DNA of 64,000 bases from Myxococcales bacterium (lineage in GTDB: Bacteria > Myxococcota_A > Polyangia > Palsa-1104). This document shows positions 7,789 through 18,109 of this stretch, piece after piece. Both the position numbers and the translations under genes were made by a program. How positions within the stretch are numbered: position 1 is the stretch's first letter; each line of letters opens with the position of its first letter. Below the pieces are notes generated by a model, which saw nothing but the letters and a program-made list of their open reading frames with translations, had not been told where the DNA came from and searched no databases. The stretch covers positions 16,752 to 80,751 of the forward strand of contig JAQBQH010000188.1 in the NCBI GenBank assembly GCA_028287105.1, given 5' to 3'.

Positions 7789-9099
7789 ATGAAGCAGACC
7801 TCGTTGGTCCGCGCCGTGATCCTTTTCGGCGTCCTCGTCGCCTCGCGGTCCGCATCTGCCGCCGACATCCCCTACCGGAGCTTCAGCGGATCGGCCACCA
7901 TGGGTCCGCAGGCGGAGGCGTTCGCCGCCAAGCTCGCCGCGCTGTCGAATCTCGCGCTCGGCTCGGGCAACGCGGTCCGCTTCGTCAAGCTCCCGGGCCT
8001 GCCGCCCATTCCGTCTCGTTTCGGCGGCAGCATGGTCGCTGCCGTCGCCGCCGGTACGAACGCCGGCGGCTTCGACGCCGCCTACATCTCGGGCACCGAC
8101 ATCAACAAGGCCTGGGGCTTCATCTATAACTCCGGCGTTCCGTTCGGCCCGCGGTTCGACGAATTCACCGGCTTCTTGTACGGAAAGGCTGCCGCCGGCG
8201 GACAGTCGAGCGGCCTCGAGCTGATGCAATCGATCCTCGACGCGCGCCGGCAGAACGTAGTCGCGATCCCCATCGTCGCCAGCTCGGAGCAGCTCTCGGG
8301 CTGGTTTCCGTTGCCGCTCGGCAACAACGACGCGCACTATCGGGGAATCGGTCTGGCCGGGTTGTGCCAGCAGCGATGGACCCTGCGCTACCTGCCGCCC
8401 GGCGAGTACGTGCTCGGCAAAGCGTGCGACACGCTCGTCGCCGAGCGGGTGATCGCCGCCAAGAACATTCGCTTCATCGCGGCGGTTCCGGGCGGCGGCT
8501 CCCTCGTCGAGGCGGTCAGAAGCGGCCAGCTGCAGGGATTCGAGTTCGCCACACCGCTCGACGACGTCTCGCAGCTCTTCGCCACCGCCGACAACCCCGG
8601 CACCGTCGGCGTTCGTTTCGTCCACACGCCGGGCTGGCATCAGGAGTTCCTCATCACCTGGATGCTCATCAACAAAGATGTCTGGAGCTCGCTCTCGCCG
8701 GCGCAGCAGGCGCTGACCTCGAGCGTCGCGCGCGACCACGTGCTCTCCTCGTACGGCGAGAGCATGCAACGCCAGGGAGATGCGCTCCGCTTCATCCTCG
8801 GTGCCAATCGCGCCGACTCCAACCGCGACAACGACATCGTCCTGAGCGAGTGGCCGGAGCGGGATCAACAGCGGCTCAGCCGCGCGACGAACCAGGTCCT
8901 GAACGAACGGACTGTCGACCCGTCGCTGCCCGCCGAAGACCGCCAGGATCTGTTCACCATCCTGGAGACGCTGCGCAAATACGTGCGCGCGAACATCCTG
9001 TACTGGACGGTGCGCGGCCCTCGCCGCGAGCTGCGCCTCGAGCGCTGGACCAGCCCCACCGGCGAGCCGTGGCTCGACGACGCGCCCCGCGACCGCTGA
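7789..9099 (+). CDS. TRAP-type (DctP family) periplasmic solute-binding protein
   Basis: A 436-residue protein; the ATG at 7789 opens a classic Sec signal peptide (MKQTSLVRAVILFGVLVASR, cleavage after SASA). The body matches the DctP/TRAP binding-protein fold: a central segment selecting the ligand (KNIRFIAAVPGGGSLVEAVR), then FEFATPLDDVSQLF, and a C-terminal segment typical of the family (WMLINKDVWSSLSPAQQALT). It is longer than the usual 330-360 residues because of a C-terminal extension. No TRAP membrane subunits (DctQ/DctM) are visible nearby, so it either works with a distant permease or is an orphan. Ligand unknown; TRAP systems often carry carboxylates. Confidence 0.82.
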   Translation: MKQTSLVRAVILFGVLVASRSASAADIPYRSFSGSATMGPQAEAFAAKLAALSNLALGSGNAVRFVKLPGLPPIPSRFGGSMVAAVAAGTNAGGFDAAYISGTDINKAWGFIYNSGVPFGPRFDEFTGFLYGKAAAGGQSSGLELMQSILDARRQNVVAIPIVASSEQLSGWFPLPLGNNDAHYRGIGLAGLCQQRWTLRYLPPGEYVLGKACDTLVAERVIAAKNIRFIAAVPGGGSLVEAVRSGQLQGFEFATPLDDVSQLFATADNPGTVGVRFVHTPGWHQEFLITWMLINKDVWSSLSPAQQALTSSVARDHVLSSYGESMQRQGDALRFILGANRADSNRDNDIVLSEWPERDQQRLSRATNQVLNERTVDPSLPAEDRQDLFTILETLRKYVRANILYWTVRGPRRELRLERWTSPTGEPWLDDAPRDR

Positions 9100-9164
9100 A
9101 GCGCCGGCGCTGACGCCAGGCGGCGAACCGATGGCCAGGACTGCGCCTTGCAGTAAGGCTGGCC

Positions 9165-10265
9165 ATGACCAAGTGGTGCCTCGTGCCCCTGGCCTTCAGT
9201 GTCATCGGCTGCGGCGGCGGCGGGACGGCGTCGACAGCGACGGTGGGCTCAACGCCGGACATCCCGACGGCGAGCGTCGACGGCGGCGTCGACGGCGGCA
9301 CCGACGGCGGCACCAACGGCGGAGAGGCAGCGCCGCCCAGCTGGTTCGTCACGTCGGTACCATCCCAGGGGCTCATCATGAGCATCTGGGGCGCCAACAA
9401 AGAGAACGTCGTTGCCATCGACGATCACGGCGCGATCTGGAGCTCGTCCGGCGACGACCAATGGTCGCTGGCACAGGACACCGGCTTCGACGGCGCCGGC
9501 CTCAATGCGGTGACCGGCGATAGCGGGCAAAATCTGTTCGCCGGCGGCTGGAGCCGGCAGCTCTGGCACTCGAGCGACGCCGGTCGCAGCTGGGCGCTCG
9601 TCCCGACCTCCAAGGCAATTCGCATCAACGCGCTCGGGCTGGCAAACGGCGTCCTCATCGTCGGCGCTGAAGAGGGGCTCTACTCCTCAAGAGATGGCGG
9701 CCGGAGCCTCGTCGCCGCCGGCGGTGTCACGGATCCGGTCAATGGCGTCTACGCGCACGGTGACGCCGTCTACGCGGTCGGGGTGAACCAAACGACGTCG
9801 TTGGTCACGGCCTACACCTCGCGCGACGCGGGGCTGACCTTCCGCGCCGTCGCGCTCGACCAGATCCATCGCTGGACCACCGGCGGCATCTGGAGCGACG
9901 GTGCCGGCACCGTTTTCCTCGACGGCAACGCGATGGAGCCGCCCGGCGTTCCCGCAAAAGACGCGACCCAGCTCGGCTACGTCGCCGTGTCGCACGACGA
10001 TGGCGCAAGCTTCGTGTCGCAGGAGCTCTCGCCCCCGATGTTACTCGTCCGCGCCTGGGGCACGAGCGCGAGCGACGTCTGGATTTCGGGAGTGGGCAGA
10101 CAGCTCGCGCACTTCGACGGCACGACCTGGACTCGCAGCGTTCTGCCCGGAACCTCGCCTCCCGACGGTTCGTGGACCACCCTCAGCTCGATCTGGGGGA
10201 CCGCAGCGGACGACATCTACGTCGGCGGCGACCACGGCCTCATCGCGCACCTGCGCCGGCGCTGA
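9165..10265 (+). CDS. BNR/YCF48-like propeller lipoprotein
   Basis: A 366-residue protein with a lipoprotein signal peptide (PLAFSVIGC, Cys about 17). A Gly/Thr/Asp-rich linker (DGGVDGGTDGGTNGG) follows, then propeller repeats with Asp-box-like turns (SSDAGRSWALV, SRDGGRSLVAAG, SRDAGLTFRAV, SHDDGASFVS) and IWGTAADDIYVGGDHG at the end. It is similar in design to the 6009-6989 protein. Function unknown; the fold suggests binding of a polymer or a partner protein on the outer surface. It stands 65 bp after the TRAP gene and may be co-transcribed. Confidence 0.85.
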   Translation: MTKWCLVPLAFSVIGCGGGGTASTATVGSTPDIPTASVDGGVDGGTDGGTNGGEAAPPSWFVTSVPSQGLIMSIWGANKENVVAIDDHGAIWSSSGDDQWSLAQDTGFDGAGLNAVTGDSGQNLFAGGWSRQLWHSSDAGRSWALVPTSKAIRINALGLANGVLIVGAEEGLYSSRDGGRSLVAAGGVTDPVNGVYAHGDAVYAVGVNQTTSLVTAYTSRDAGLTFRAVALDQIHRWTTGGIWSDGAGTVFLDGNAMEPPGVPAKDATQLGYVAVSHDDGASFVSQELSPPMLLVRAWGTSASDVWISGVGRQLAHFDGTTWTRSVLPGTSPPDGSWTTLSSIWGTAADDIYVGGDHGLIAHLRRR

Positions 10266-10306
10266 TCGTCGCCGGCGACTGGCGCGCGCACGACCTGAAC
10301 GAACCG

Positions 10307-12283
10307 TCACGCGTCGAGGGGAATCGACACGACTGTCATCGGTACCTTCTCCTGCTGTAGGCGGGTCTGCAATCGAACGGCGTCGTCGTCTCGGAGCAGC
10401 GGATCGATCGCAGACGCGTCCGCGCCGGCCCGGAAGCCCACGACCATCGCCTGCGTCCCACGTCTGTGGATGACTTGCATGACCAACTCCACCGCGGTCT
10501 CGATGATGTCTGCGCCACGTCGGAGCTCGACCGTAATCCGCCAGCCTCGTCGCCGCGCGTGCTCAGCGACCGATTCGAGCGCGCGCCGGCGTTCGCTTTC
10601 GAGCTGACGCAAGCGCTCCTCTCCCTCCACCGCTTCCGCGTCGACGAGTGACACGCCGGCCAGCACGATCTCGGAAAACTGGAAAGGCATTCGCTCGAGC
10701 CATTTGAGCGCGAGCTGCGGGAACTCCGAGCGCTGGCTGAAGATGACCACGACCGCGAGCGGCGCGCCGGTCGCTGCTGCCGGTTCGGGTCGAGGCGCCG
10801 TAGGCGCGAGCTGTTCGCTCATCTGCTCGATGGCCGTCGTCATGGCGCGGTAGCGACGCCGAATCCTCAACGACACCAACGTGGCGGTCGCGATCAGCGC
10901 GAGCATCACGACCGACGGTTTCCAGTGCGTCGCTATCGTGCCGACGAGGATGACTCCGCACAGGACCAGGGCGGTGCCGTGCACGGCCGCGTCGACCCGC
11001 CACCCCGGGTCGGCGGATCGGCGACGCCGCACGGCGTGACGCAGCATTGCCCACTGGCTGATCGAGAACGTCGTGAAGACCGCGATCACGAATGCGACGA
11101 CGAGCGGCTCGATACCTCCGCGCGCCACAAGGGCGGTGCCGATCGCCGCAGCCGCGATGAGCAGAATGCCCGGCGCGGGTGCGAGGCGACCATTCAAACG
11201 GGCGAACCGACGAGGGACGAAACGGTCGGTCGACAGTGCGCCGAGGATTCGCGGCCCGTCGACGAATCCGGTCTGAGCGGCTTGTACGAGCAAGACCGCC
11301 TCGGCAAGCAGCGGCAGCGTCACCAGGACAAAACGAAACGGTTTGCTCGATACTCCGAGGTCGGACGCAAATCGCTCGAACAGCACCGCGTTCAAGGTCT
11401 TGGTGCCCGCGGGCCTGACGTCGTAGACGAGGTAGTCGACGAGGATCGCGGCGATGATCACACCCGGAACCCCGACGAGGAGCAACATCGTGCGTCGTGC
11501 GCTGCGAACCTTCGGCTCGCGAAGGACCGGGAGACCGTTCGAAACCGATTCCATCCCGGTGTAGATGGATCCGCCAAGGGCATAAGCGAGCAGCAGCTTC
11601 CACAACGTTCCACCGGTTCCATGCTCGGCGACGCTCTGTCGCATCTCCGTCGGTATGGCGACCACCGCAGCCGGCAATTCGTGAAATCGGTGGACCGCGG
11701 CCGCCCCGAGGATGCAGAGGTGCGAGACGACGAAGAGCAGCACGATCGGAGCCAGGACGGCGACGGACGCCTTGACGCCCCGCAGATTGACAACCGCCAA
11801 TGCGAGGATGAGGCCGACCGCGATCGCCATCCTCGGCAGGTGCCACGTAGCAGGCACGACATCGGATATGGCGCGCACGCAGGTCACGACGGACACGGAG
11901 ACGTTGAGCGCCGCATCGAACACCAGCGCCACACCCGACACCAGCGCCAGTCGCTCGCCGACGGTGTGCTTCGCAGCGGTATAGCCACCACCGCCGTGAG
12001 GGAACTGCGCAATCATTCGCATGTACGCGACGGCGAGGAGGACGAGCGTTCCGACTGTCGCGGCAGTCGAAATCAACAGGACGAAGCGCAGACCGCCGGC
12101 GGCGCGCCCGAGGACGTCGGGACCGTAAACGCACGAGCCCAGCAGGTCGCCGCCCATCGCGATCCAGGCAGCCATCACTCCGACCGTAATCCGGCTGAGG
12201 ATTCGTGAATCCCCAACGTCGACGTCCTTTCCGAACAGCGCTTGCCGGAGCTCTACAAACGACATTCCAGAGAGGATCGACAC
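10307..12283 (-). CDS. APC-superfamily permease with C-terminal cytoplasmic domain
   Basis: A 658-residue protein with about 12 hydrophobic segments between residues 30 and 480, then a soluble tail of about 170 residues. The first helices have the APC pattern (ITVGVMAAWIAMGGDLL) and the FPHGGGGYTAAK segment typical of APC permeases. The tail has alpha/beta character (PLAVVVIFSQRSEFPQL, VIHRRGTQAMVVGFRAG) resembling a universal-stress-like domain. This architecture recalls the KimA/YdaO potassium transporters as well as other APC transporters; substrate cannot be decided from sequence. The gene lies 100 bp downstream of the MacB-like gene start region's operon end and could be co-transcribed with it. 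Confidence 0.82.
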   Translation of the reverse strand: MSILSGMSFVELRQALFGKDVDVGDSRILSRITVGVMAAWIAMGGDLLGSCVYGPDVLGRAAGGLRFVLLISTAATVGTLVLLAVAYMRMIAQFPHGGGGYTAAKHTVGERLALVSGVALVFDAALNVSVSVVTCVRAISDVVPATWHLPRMAIAVGLILALAVVNLRGVKASVAVLAPIVLLFVVSHLCILGAAAVHRFHELPAAVVAIPTEMRQSVAEHGTGGTLWKLLLAYALGGSIYTGMESVSNGLPVLREPKVRSARRTMLLLVGVPGVIIAAILVDYLVYDVRPAGTKTLNAVLFERFASDLGVSSKPFRFVLVTLPLLAEAVLLVQAAQTGFVDGPRILGALSTDRFVPRRFARLNGRLAPAPGILLIAAAAIGTALVARGGIEPLVVAFVIAVFTTFSISQWAMLRHAVRRRRSADPGWRVDAAVHGTALVLCGVILVGTIATHWKPSVVMLALIATATLVSLRIRRRYRAMTTAIEQMSEQLAPTAPRPEPAAATGAPLAVVVIFSQRSEFPQLALKWLERMPFQFSEIVLAGVSLVDAEAVEGEERLRQLESERRRALESVAEHARRRGWRITVELRRGADIIETAVELVMQVIHRRGTQAMVVGFRAGADASAIDPLLRDDDAVRLQTRLQQEKVPMTVVSIPLDA

Positions 12284-12383
12284 CGATCCGGGCCGCGAGT
12301 ATCGGCGATTGGCCCCAGACAGGAATCAGTCGGCTGCCTGCGGGCGGTCAAGCGTTGCCGTTAGCGTGATTGACTCCGGGCGC

Positions 12384-13613
<1,230 letters not shown>

Positions 13614-13840
13614 CGGCCGACGGCCAATCCCGCGGCCGGCGGCGCGGCGAATGCGCGCAGCAGGCTCGGTCGCGACCTGGGCTGCTTGCTACGGCTCTCC
13701 ATTGCATCTCCTGAAATGGCGGATAGGCCGGGATTCGTCAACGTTGTTCGCCGGCAGCCTTCCGTAACCGACCGCACCTGCGCAAGCCTGTGCTAACGTG
13801 AGGACCGCTTTTCATGTGCCTGGTCTGGCCACTCTTCCGC

Positions 13841-14317
13841 ATGTTGCTCGTCGCTGCCAGCGTCGCCCTCGTCGGATGCGATACGCCGCACACCGCCGTC
13901 GTCTTTCAGAATGACTACCCCGGGTCGGCCGCGGCCCAGCTCGTCGTCTATCGAGCTTTCTGGGAGGCGACGTCATTGCAAGACCCGCTCTTGCCGGGCG
14001 CCCGCTCCGACCCGCTGGATTCCGTTGCCGCGTCGCCGAGCAGCGCCTACGTCCTGCTCGCGCCTGGATGGGATCCGGCCAGCTCCACACCGCCCACGTC
14101 GCTCATCGTCCTGCAATCGACGAACGGGTTCGAGCTTCACTTCAACGACACGCTGCGCATTGTGATCGACGACTCGGCGTTCGCCGGCAGCTGTGCCGCC
14201 GGGAGCTTCCTGTCCCAGGACCAGGCCGATTTCATCACTCAGCGCGTCTTTGCGAGCGACTTCGCGGCGCTCACGTACGACGCTGCGACCTGCACGACCA
14301 GGAGCGCGCGACCGTGA
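13841..14317 (+). CDS. Putative lipoprotein, first gene of porin operon
   Basis: A 158-residue protein with a lipoprotein signal from ATG 13841 (MLLVAASVALVGC, Cys about 13); a longer start at 13814 is possible. The mature part is beta-rich with no recognised domain (TAVVFQNDYP, LIVLQSTNGFELHFNDTLRI) and contains two further Cys in the C-terminal third. It overlaps the porin gene by one base (TGATG), indicating translational coupling. A role linked to the porin, as a periplasmic or outer-membrane accessory, is inferred from that only. Confidence 0.72.
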   Translation: MLLVAASVALVGCDTPHTAVVFQNDYPGSAAAQLVVYRAFWEATSLQDPLLPGARSDPLDSVAASPSSAYVLLAPGWDPASSTPPTSLIVLQSTNGFELHFNDTLRIVIDDSAFAGSCAAGSFLSQDQADFITQRVFASDFAALTYDAATCTTRSARP

Positions 14318-15777
14318 TGAGGGTGCGCCTGCTCTCGGTCGCGTTGATCGCTGGCAGCCTCTTCGCTTCCGTGCCGGTCCACGCTCAGGCCGGTCCGCCG
14401 TCGGCTCACGAGGATGTCGCGTTCGACTTCATGAACCTGCTCGCCCATCGCGGCTTACACAATCTGGAGCACGAGCGCTGGAACGTATACGGACAATTCA
14501 CGTACATCACGAGCTTCAAGTTGCCGTTCCACGCTCCGTACACGAATGCGAACGGAAGCATCAATTCGCTCGTTCCGGATTACGAGCGCAGCTTCACGGG
14601 TAGCTTCACCCTCTTCTTCGGGTTGAGGCTGTGGCGCGGCGCCGAGGTCTATTTCGTCCCCGAGGTCATATCGGAGCGTCCGCTGTCGAACCTGCGCGGG
14701 CTCGGCGGGGCCATCCAGAACTTCGAGCTTCAGAAGGGCGGATCGGAAACCCCACAAGTCTACCGGGCGCGCACCTACCTTCAGCAAACCATCGGACTCG
14801 GCGGACACGCCGTGCCCAAGGACTCCAATCCGCTGCAGCTCGGGTCGGTCGTCGACAGCCGCCGACTCGTGCTGACCATCGGCAACTTCAGCATCCTCGA
14901 TGTGTTCGACCGGAACTCCGTCTCGGGCGATCCGCGCCAGCGCTTCTTCAACATGGCCTTCATGACCTACGCTGCGTGGGACTTCCCATCGGACGCGCGC
15001 GGCTACTCGTGGGGCGCGGCCGCCGAGCTCTATTGGGACAATTGGTCCGCTCGCATCGCGCGCATCACCCCGCCGCAGAACCCGAACCAGCTCCCGATCG
15101 ATTTTCGCTTCTGGATGTTCTACGGCGACCAACTCGAGTTGGAGCATGACCACGTCCTCTTCGGACAGCCGGGCGCCGTACGCATCCTCGGCTATCACAA
15201 TCACGTGCAGACGGGACGCTTCGACGAGGCCATCGCCGCCTACCGCGGCGACCCGGCGAAGAACGCCGCGAGCTGCGGCGATCGCTTCAACTACGGATCG
15301 GGAAACGCTACCGCGCCCGATCTCTGCTGGGTGCGAAGGGGCAACGACAAGCTCGGCATCGGGATCGATCTCGAGCAATACGTCGCCAGAGGCATCGGCC
15401 TGTTCGCGCGCGCGATGTACTCCGACGGGCAGACCGAGGTCGACGCCTTCAACTCGCCCGACCGTTCGCTCTCGTTCGGCGCTCTGGCCGCGGGCTCGCT
15501 GTGGCAACGGCCCTTCGACGTCGCCGGAGTCGGCTTCGGCGCGAGCTGGATCTCCGACGTCCACGCCGAGTATCTATCGATGGGCGGCATCGACGGCTTC
15601 GTCGGAGATGGCCACCTCAAGCAAGCCGCCGAGGGCGTCGTCGAAGGCTTCTATAGCGTAAACCTGCTCAAGGCGATCTGGCTGGCGGCCGACTATCAGT
15701 TCATCTGGAATCCGGGGTTCAACGCCGACCGCGGGCCGCTACACATCCTCAGCGCCAAGGTCCATGCCGAGTTCTAG
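14317..15777 (+). CDS. OprB-like carbohydrate-selective porin
   Basis: A 486-residue outer-membrane protein with a Sec signal peptide (LLSVALIAGSLFASVPVHAQA). The ATG at 14317 overlaps the stop of the previous gene. Features of the OprB/porin family: an early helical segment (FDFMNLLAHRGLHNLEHERW), a TIGNFSILDVFDRNS motif, long stretches of alternating aromatic/hydrophobic residues (YSWGAAAELYWDNWSARIAR) and a C-terminus ending in Phe (HILSAKVHAEF). OprB proteins facilitate diffusion of sugars across the outer membrane. It is the middle gene of a three-gene operon and overlaps the next gene by 14 bases. Confidence 0.83.
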   Translation: MRVRLLSVALIAGSLFASVPVHAQAGPPSAHEDVAFDFMNLLAHRGLHNLEHERWNVYGQFTYITSFKLPFHAPYTNANGSINSLVPDYERSFTGSFTLFFGLRLWRGAEVYFVPEVISERPLSNLRGLGGAIQNFELQKGGSETPQVYRARTYLQQTIGLGGHAVPKDSNPLQLGSVVDSRRLVLTIGNFSILDVFDRNSVSGDPRQRFFNMAFMTYAAWDFPSDARGYSWGAAAELYWDNWSARIARITPPQNPNQLPIDFRFWMFYGDQLELEHDHVLFGQPGAVRILGYHNHVQTGRFDEAIAAYRGDPAKNAASCGDRFNYGSGNATAPDLCWVRRGNDKLGIGIDLEQYVARGIGLFARAMYSDGQTEVDAFNSPDRSLSFGALAAGSLWQRPFDVAGVGFGASWISDVHAEYLSMGGIDGFVGDGHLKQAAEGVVEGFYSVNLLKAIWLAADYQFIWNPGFNADRGPLHILSAKVHAEF

Positions 15778-16753
15778 CCGTCGTCGCGCCGTCGGCCTCG
15801 CCTTCGTGGTGATGGCAATGGCCGCGAATGCATCGTCCGCGGATGCGCAACAGCAAGCCAAAGGCTTCGCCGTCGAGCGCTTGTATCCGTCGGCGCCCAC
15901 GGGCGGCTGGTTCGTGATGGACGACCTCGACATCGAGGGCGCGCTTGGTGGTGCCATGGCGCTGACCCTTGGATACGCGCACAACCCGTTGCGCGTGCCG
16001 AACGGTTCGCAACCGCTCGCCGTCGTCTCGGATGAGGCGATTGCCGACTTCGCCTTTGCGCTCACCTACAGCCGTTGGCGGTTCTACCTGAATCTGGACG
16101 TGCCGCTCGTCATCACCGGCCACAGCGGTACGATCGGCGATCATGCGTTCACTTCTCCGTCGGTGGATCTGGCGTCGACACCCGATCGGCTTCTCGATCC
16201 TCGCATCGGCGTCGACGTCCGCATCTTCGGAGCTGCGAAGGCGCGCTTTCGACTCGGCGCCGGCGCGCAGCTCTTCGTGCCCAACGGCGACCGCGCCGAC
16301 TACTACACGGACGATACGTTCCGCGGCATGGTGCGGCTGCTCTTCGCAGGCGACGTGGGACTGTTCTCGTATGCGGGCCAGCTCGGCGTCCACATCCGGC
16401 CGCTCGATGATTCAGCCACGCCGGGGAGCCCCAAGGGAAGCGAGCTGCTGTTCGGCGTCGCCGCTGGCGTGCGGCTACCCGTCGCTGCGCGCCGGAGCCT
16501 GGCCGTCGTCGTCGGCCCCGAGCTCTTTCTCGCGACGGCGTTTCGATCCTTCTTCGGCACGAATGGCACGGCGCTGGAGTGCCTGCTCTCCGGCCGGCTC
16601 GAAGGAACGCGCGACGATAGGCTGCAATGGCGACTCAAGCTCGGCGTCGGTGCCGGCCTGACCGAGCGCTTTTCGGTCCCCGAGATTCGCGTCATCGCTG
16701 GTATCGAGGTCTTCAATCACAATCGCCGTCCGTCGCTCACGTCGACACGATAG
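15764..16753 (+). CDS. Outer-membrane beta-barrel protein
   Basis: A 329-residue protein with a signal peptide (AVGLAFVVMAMAANASSADA). It shows repeated amphipathic strands of an outer-membrane barrel (AMALTLGYAHNPL, FAFALTYSRWRFYLNLDVPL, MVRLLFAGDVGLFSYAGQLG, LQWRLKLGVGAGLTERF) and a typical segment (DPRIGVDVRIFGAAKARFRL). It resembles N-terminal barrels of myxobacterial OmpA-like proteins but has no OmpA peptidoglycan-binding domain. It overlaps the porin gene by 14 bases, so both are likely made together. Specific function unknown. Confidence 0.75.
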   Translation: MPSSSRRRAVGLAFVVMAMAANASSADAQQQAKGFAVERLYPSAPTGGWFVMDDLDIEGALGGAMALTLGYAHNPLRVPNGSQPLAVVSDEAIADFAFALTYSRWRFYLNLDVPLVITGHSGTIGDHAFTSPSVDLASTPDRLLDPRIGVDVRIFGAAKARFRLGAGAQLFVPNGDRADYYTDDTFRGMVRLLFAGDVGLFSYAGQLGVHIRPLDDSATPGSPKGSELLFGVAAGVRLPVAARRSLAVVVGPELFLATAFRSFFGTNGTALECLLSGRLEGTRDDRLQWRLKLGVGAGLTERFSVPEIRVIAGIEVFNHNRRPSLTSTR

Positions 16754-16780
16754 GTCGCTGTTCTCAGACGCGATCGCCGC

Positions 16781-17512
16781 TCAGAAGCGGCCGCCGATCG
16801 ACGCGGTGGCGCCGCCGACGGATCGATTGACGCCGAAGGTAACGTCTCGGACCTGGCGGTAGCCGAAGTAGCTCATGATCGCGCCGCCGACGGCGCCCGC
16901 AACGCCGACGGGCACGAGGACGAGGCCGGCGATGCGACTACGCTGGCCGTCGTCGTAGAGCGATCGTGCCTGCGAGTCCCACGCGCCGCCAACGCCGGTG
17001 ATGCGATCGAGCTGCTGGCCGTCGGAGACCGACAACGCCAGGTAGTAGGCGCCGAGCGCCAAGGTCACGGCACTGCCGGCCAGCATGATCGGGCCACCGA
17101 GGCGCAGGGCGGTTCGGCTGCGCGGCGCCGCCACGACGTCGACCGGTGGAGGCGCGGATCCCATCGATGCGATCGGCGGCGAGCGCTGCTGCTCGGCGCG
17201 TAGCTCCTGCAGGCGCTGCTCGACATCGGCGCGGTTGGGCGCTCTCGGCTCCAATCTCAGATAGGTCGAATAGAGGAACGCCGCCTGCTCGCGGCTACCC
17301 TTCAGTCGATATGCCTGCGCCAGATTGAACAGGAGCTTGGGCGCGCCCGAAAGCTCGTAGGCTTGCTTGAACTCGGTGATGGCGCCGTCGAATTCGGCGA
17401 GGTTGTAGAGCACGTTGCCGCGGTCGTAGTGCTCGCGCGCCTCACGAATGCGATCGCCGGCCGAGGCCGGCGAGGCCAACGCGATCAAGAAGGCGACCGC
17501 AAGGCACCGCAC
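16781..17512 (-). CDS. TPR-containing exported membrane protein
   Basis: A 243-residue protein. The start was set at GTG 17512, one base after the stop of the lipoprotein gene, because it gives a clean signal peptide (CLAVAFLIALASPASAG). TPR-like repeats follow at about 20-110 (AREHYDRGNVLYNLAEFDGA, LLFNLAQAYRLKGSREQAAF). A linker leads to two C-terminal membrane segments (LRLGGPIMLAGSAVTLALGA; IAGLVLVPVGVAGAVGGAIM). TPR-plus-membrane proteins of this design are common in Myxococcota and are of unknown function. It is coupled to the upstream lipoprotein gene. Confidence 0.77.
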   Translation of the reverse strand: MRCLAVAFLIALASPASAGDRIREAREHYDRGNVLYNLAEFDGAITEFKQAYELSGAPKLLFNLAQAYRLKGSREQAAFLYSTYLRLEPRAPNRADVEQRLQELRAEQQRSPPIASMGSAPPPVDVVAAPRSRTALRLGGPIMLAGSAVTLALGAYYLALSVSDGQQLDRITGVGGAWDSQARSLYDDGQRSRIAGLVLVPVGVAGAVGGAIMSYFGYRQVRDVTFGVNRSVGGATASIGGRF

Positions 17513-17513
17513 T

Positions 17514-17918
17514 TCAGTCGCCCCCACCGCCACCATGACCGCCGCCGCCGCCACCATGACCACCGCCGCTGCCGCCACCGCCGCCACCGCCACCCCCGCC
17601 ACCGCCACCGCCACCACCGCCAGCACCGCCACCCCCGCAGGGAGCGCCGCACGTATACGTGACGCTGCTGCAGGGATCGTACAGCGTGCCGCAGGCGACG
17701 TTCTCGGAGATGCACGTCTTGGTCTTGCACATCGCGTCCGAGCTTCCACCGTCGGTGAGCCGATGCCAGCAGTGCCGGTCGGAGCCGCAAACGTAGTCGG
17801 GCGGGCACTCTCCTGCGTCGCCGCACGCGAGCTTGCCGTCACCGAGATCCGGACTGAAGCAGCCGGCGGCAGTCAGGGCGACCGTGACCGCCAACATTCG
17901 CGCCGCCACATGCCTCAT
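17514..17918 (-). CDS. Cys-rich lipoprotein with long Gly tail
   Basis: A 134-residue protein with a lipoprotein signal (VTVALTAAGC). A compact Cys-rich domain (ACGDAGECPPDYVCGSDRHC) of a kind common in myxobacterial lipoproteins follows, with further Cys to about residue 95. The C-terminus is a tail of about 40 residues that are almost all Gly with a few His and Ser. The Gly/His tail may be a flexible tether or bind metal; this is a guess. It precedes the TPR gene by one base, so the two form an operon. An alternative GTG start lies at 17927. Confidence 0.72.
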   Translation of the reverse strand: MRHVAARMLAVTVALTAAGCFSPDLGDGKLACGDAGECPPDYVCGSDRHCWHRLTDGGSSDAMCKTKTCISENVACGTLYDPCSSVTYTCGAPCGGGGAGGGGGGGGGGGGGGGGGSGGGHGGGGGGHGGGGGD

Positions 17919-18109
17919 GTAGATCACGTAAGCACCGAACCTCGGGTCTCCACGCTAGAAGACAGCCCCGATCCCCGAGTCGGCGTGAACTATTTTCTCG
18001 ATCGCGGCCGCCCCCAAAAGGGGCACGCAGCGGAACAACTCAGGTCACTCTGACAGACCTGTCCCGCCCAGGTGCGCGTCGTGAGTGGTACGATTGGCGC
18101 GAACACTGG

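Noticed and set aside
9100..9111. AGCGCCGGCGCT palindrome after the TRAP gene
   Set aside because: Perfect palindrome without loop or T-run; common by chance in GC-rich DNA.
10268..10279. GTCGCCGGCGAC palindrome after a lipoprotein gene
   Set aside because: Same reason as for the palindrome at 9100.
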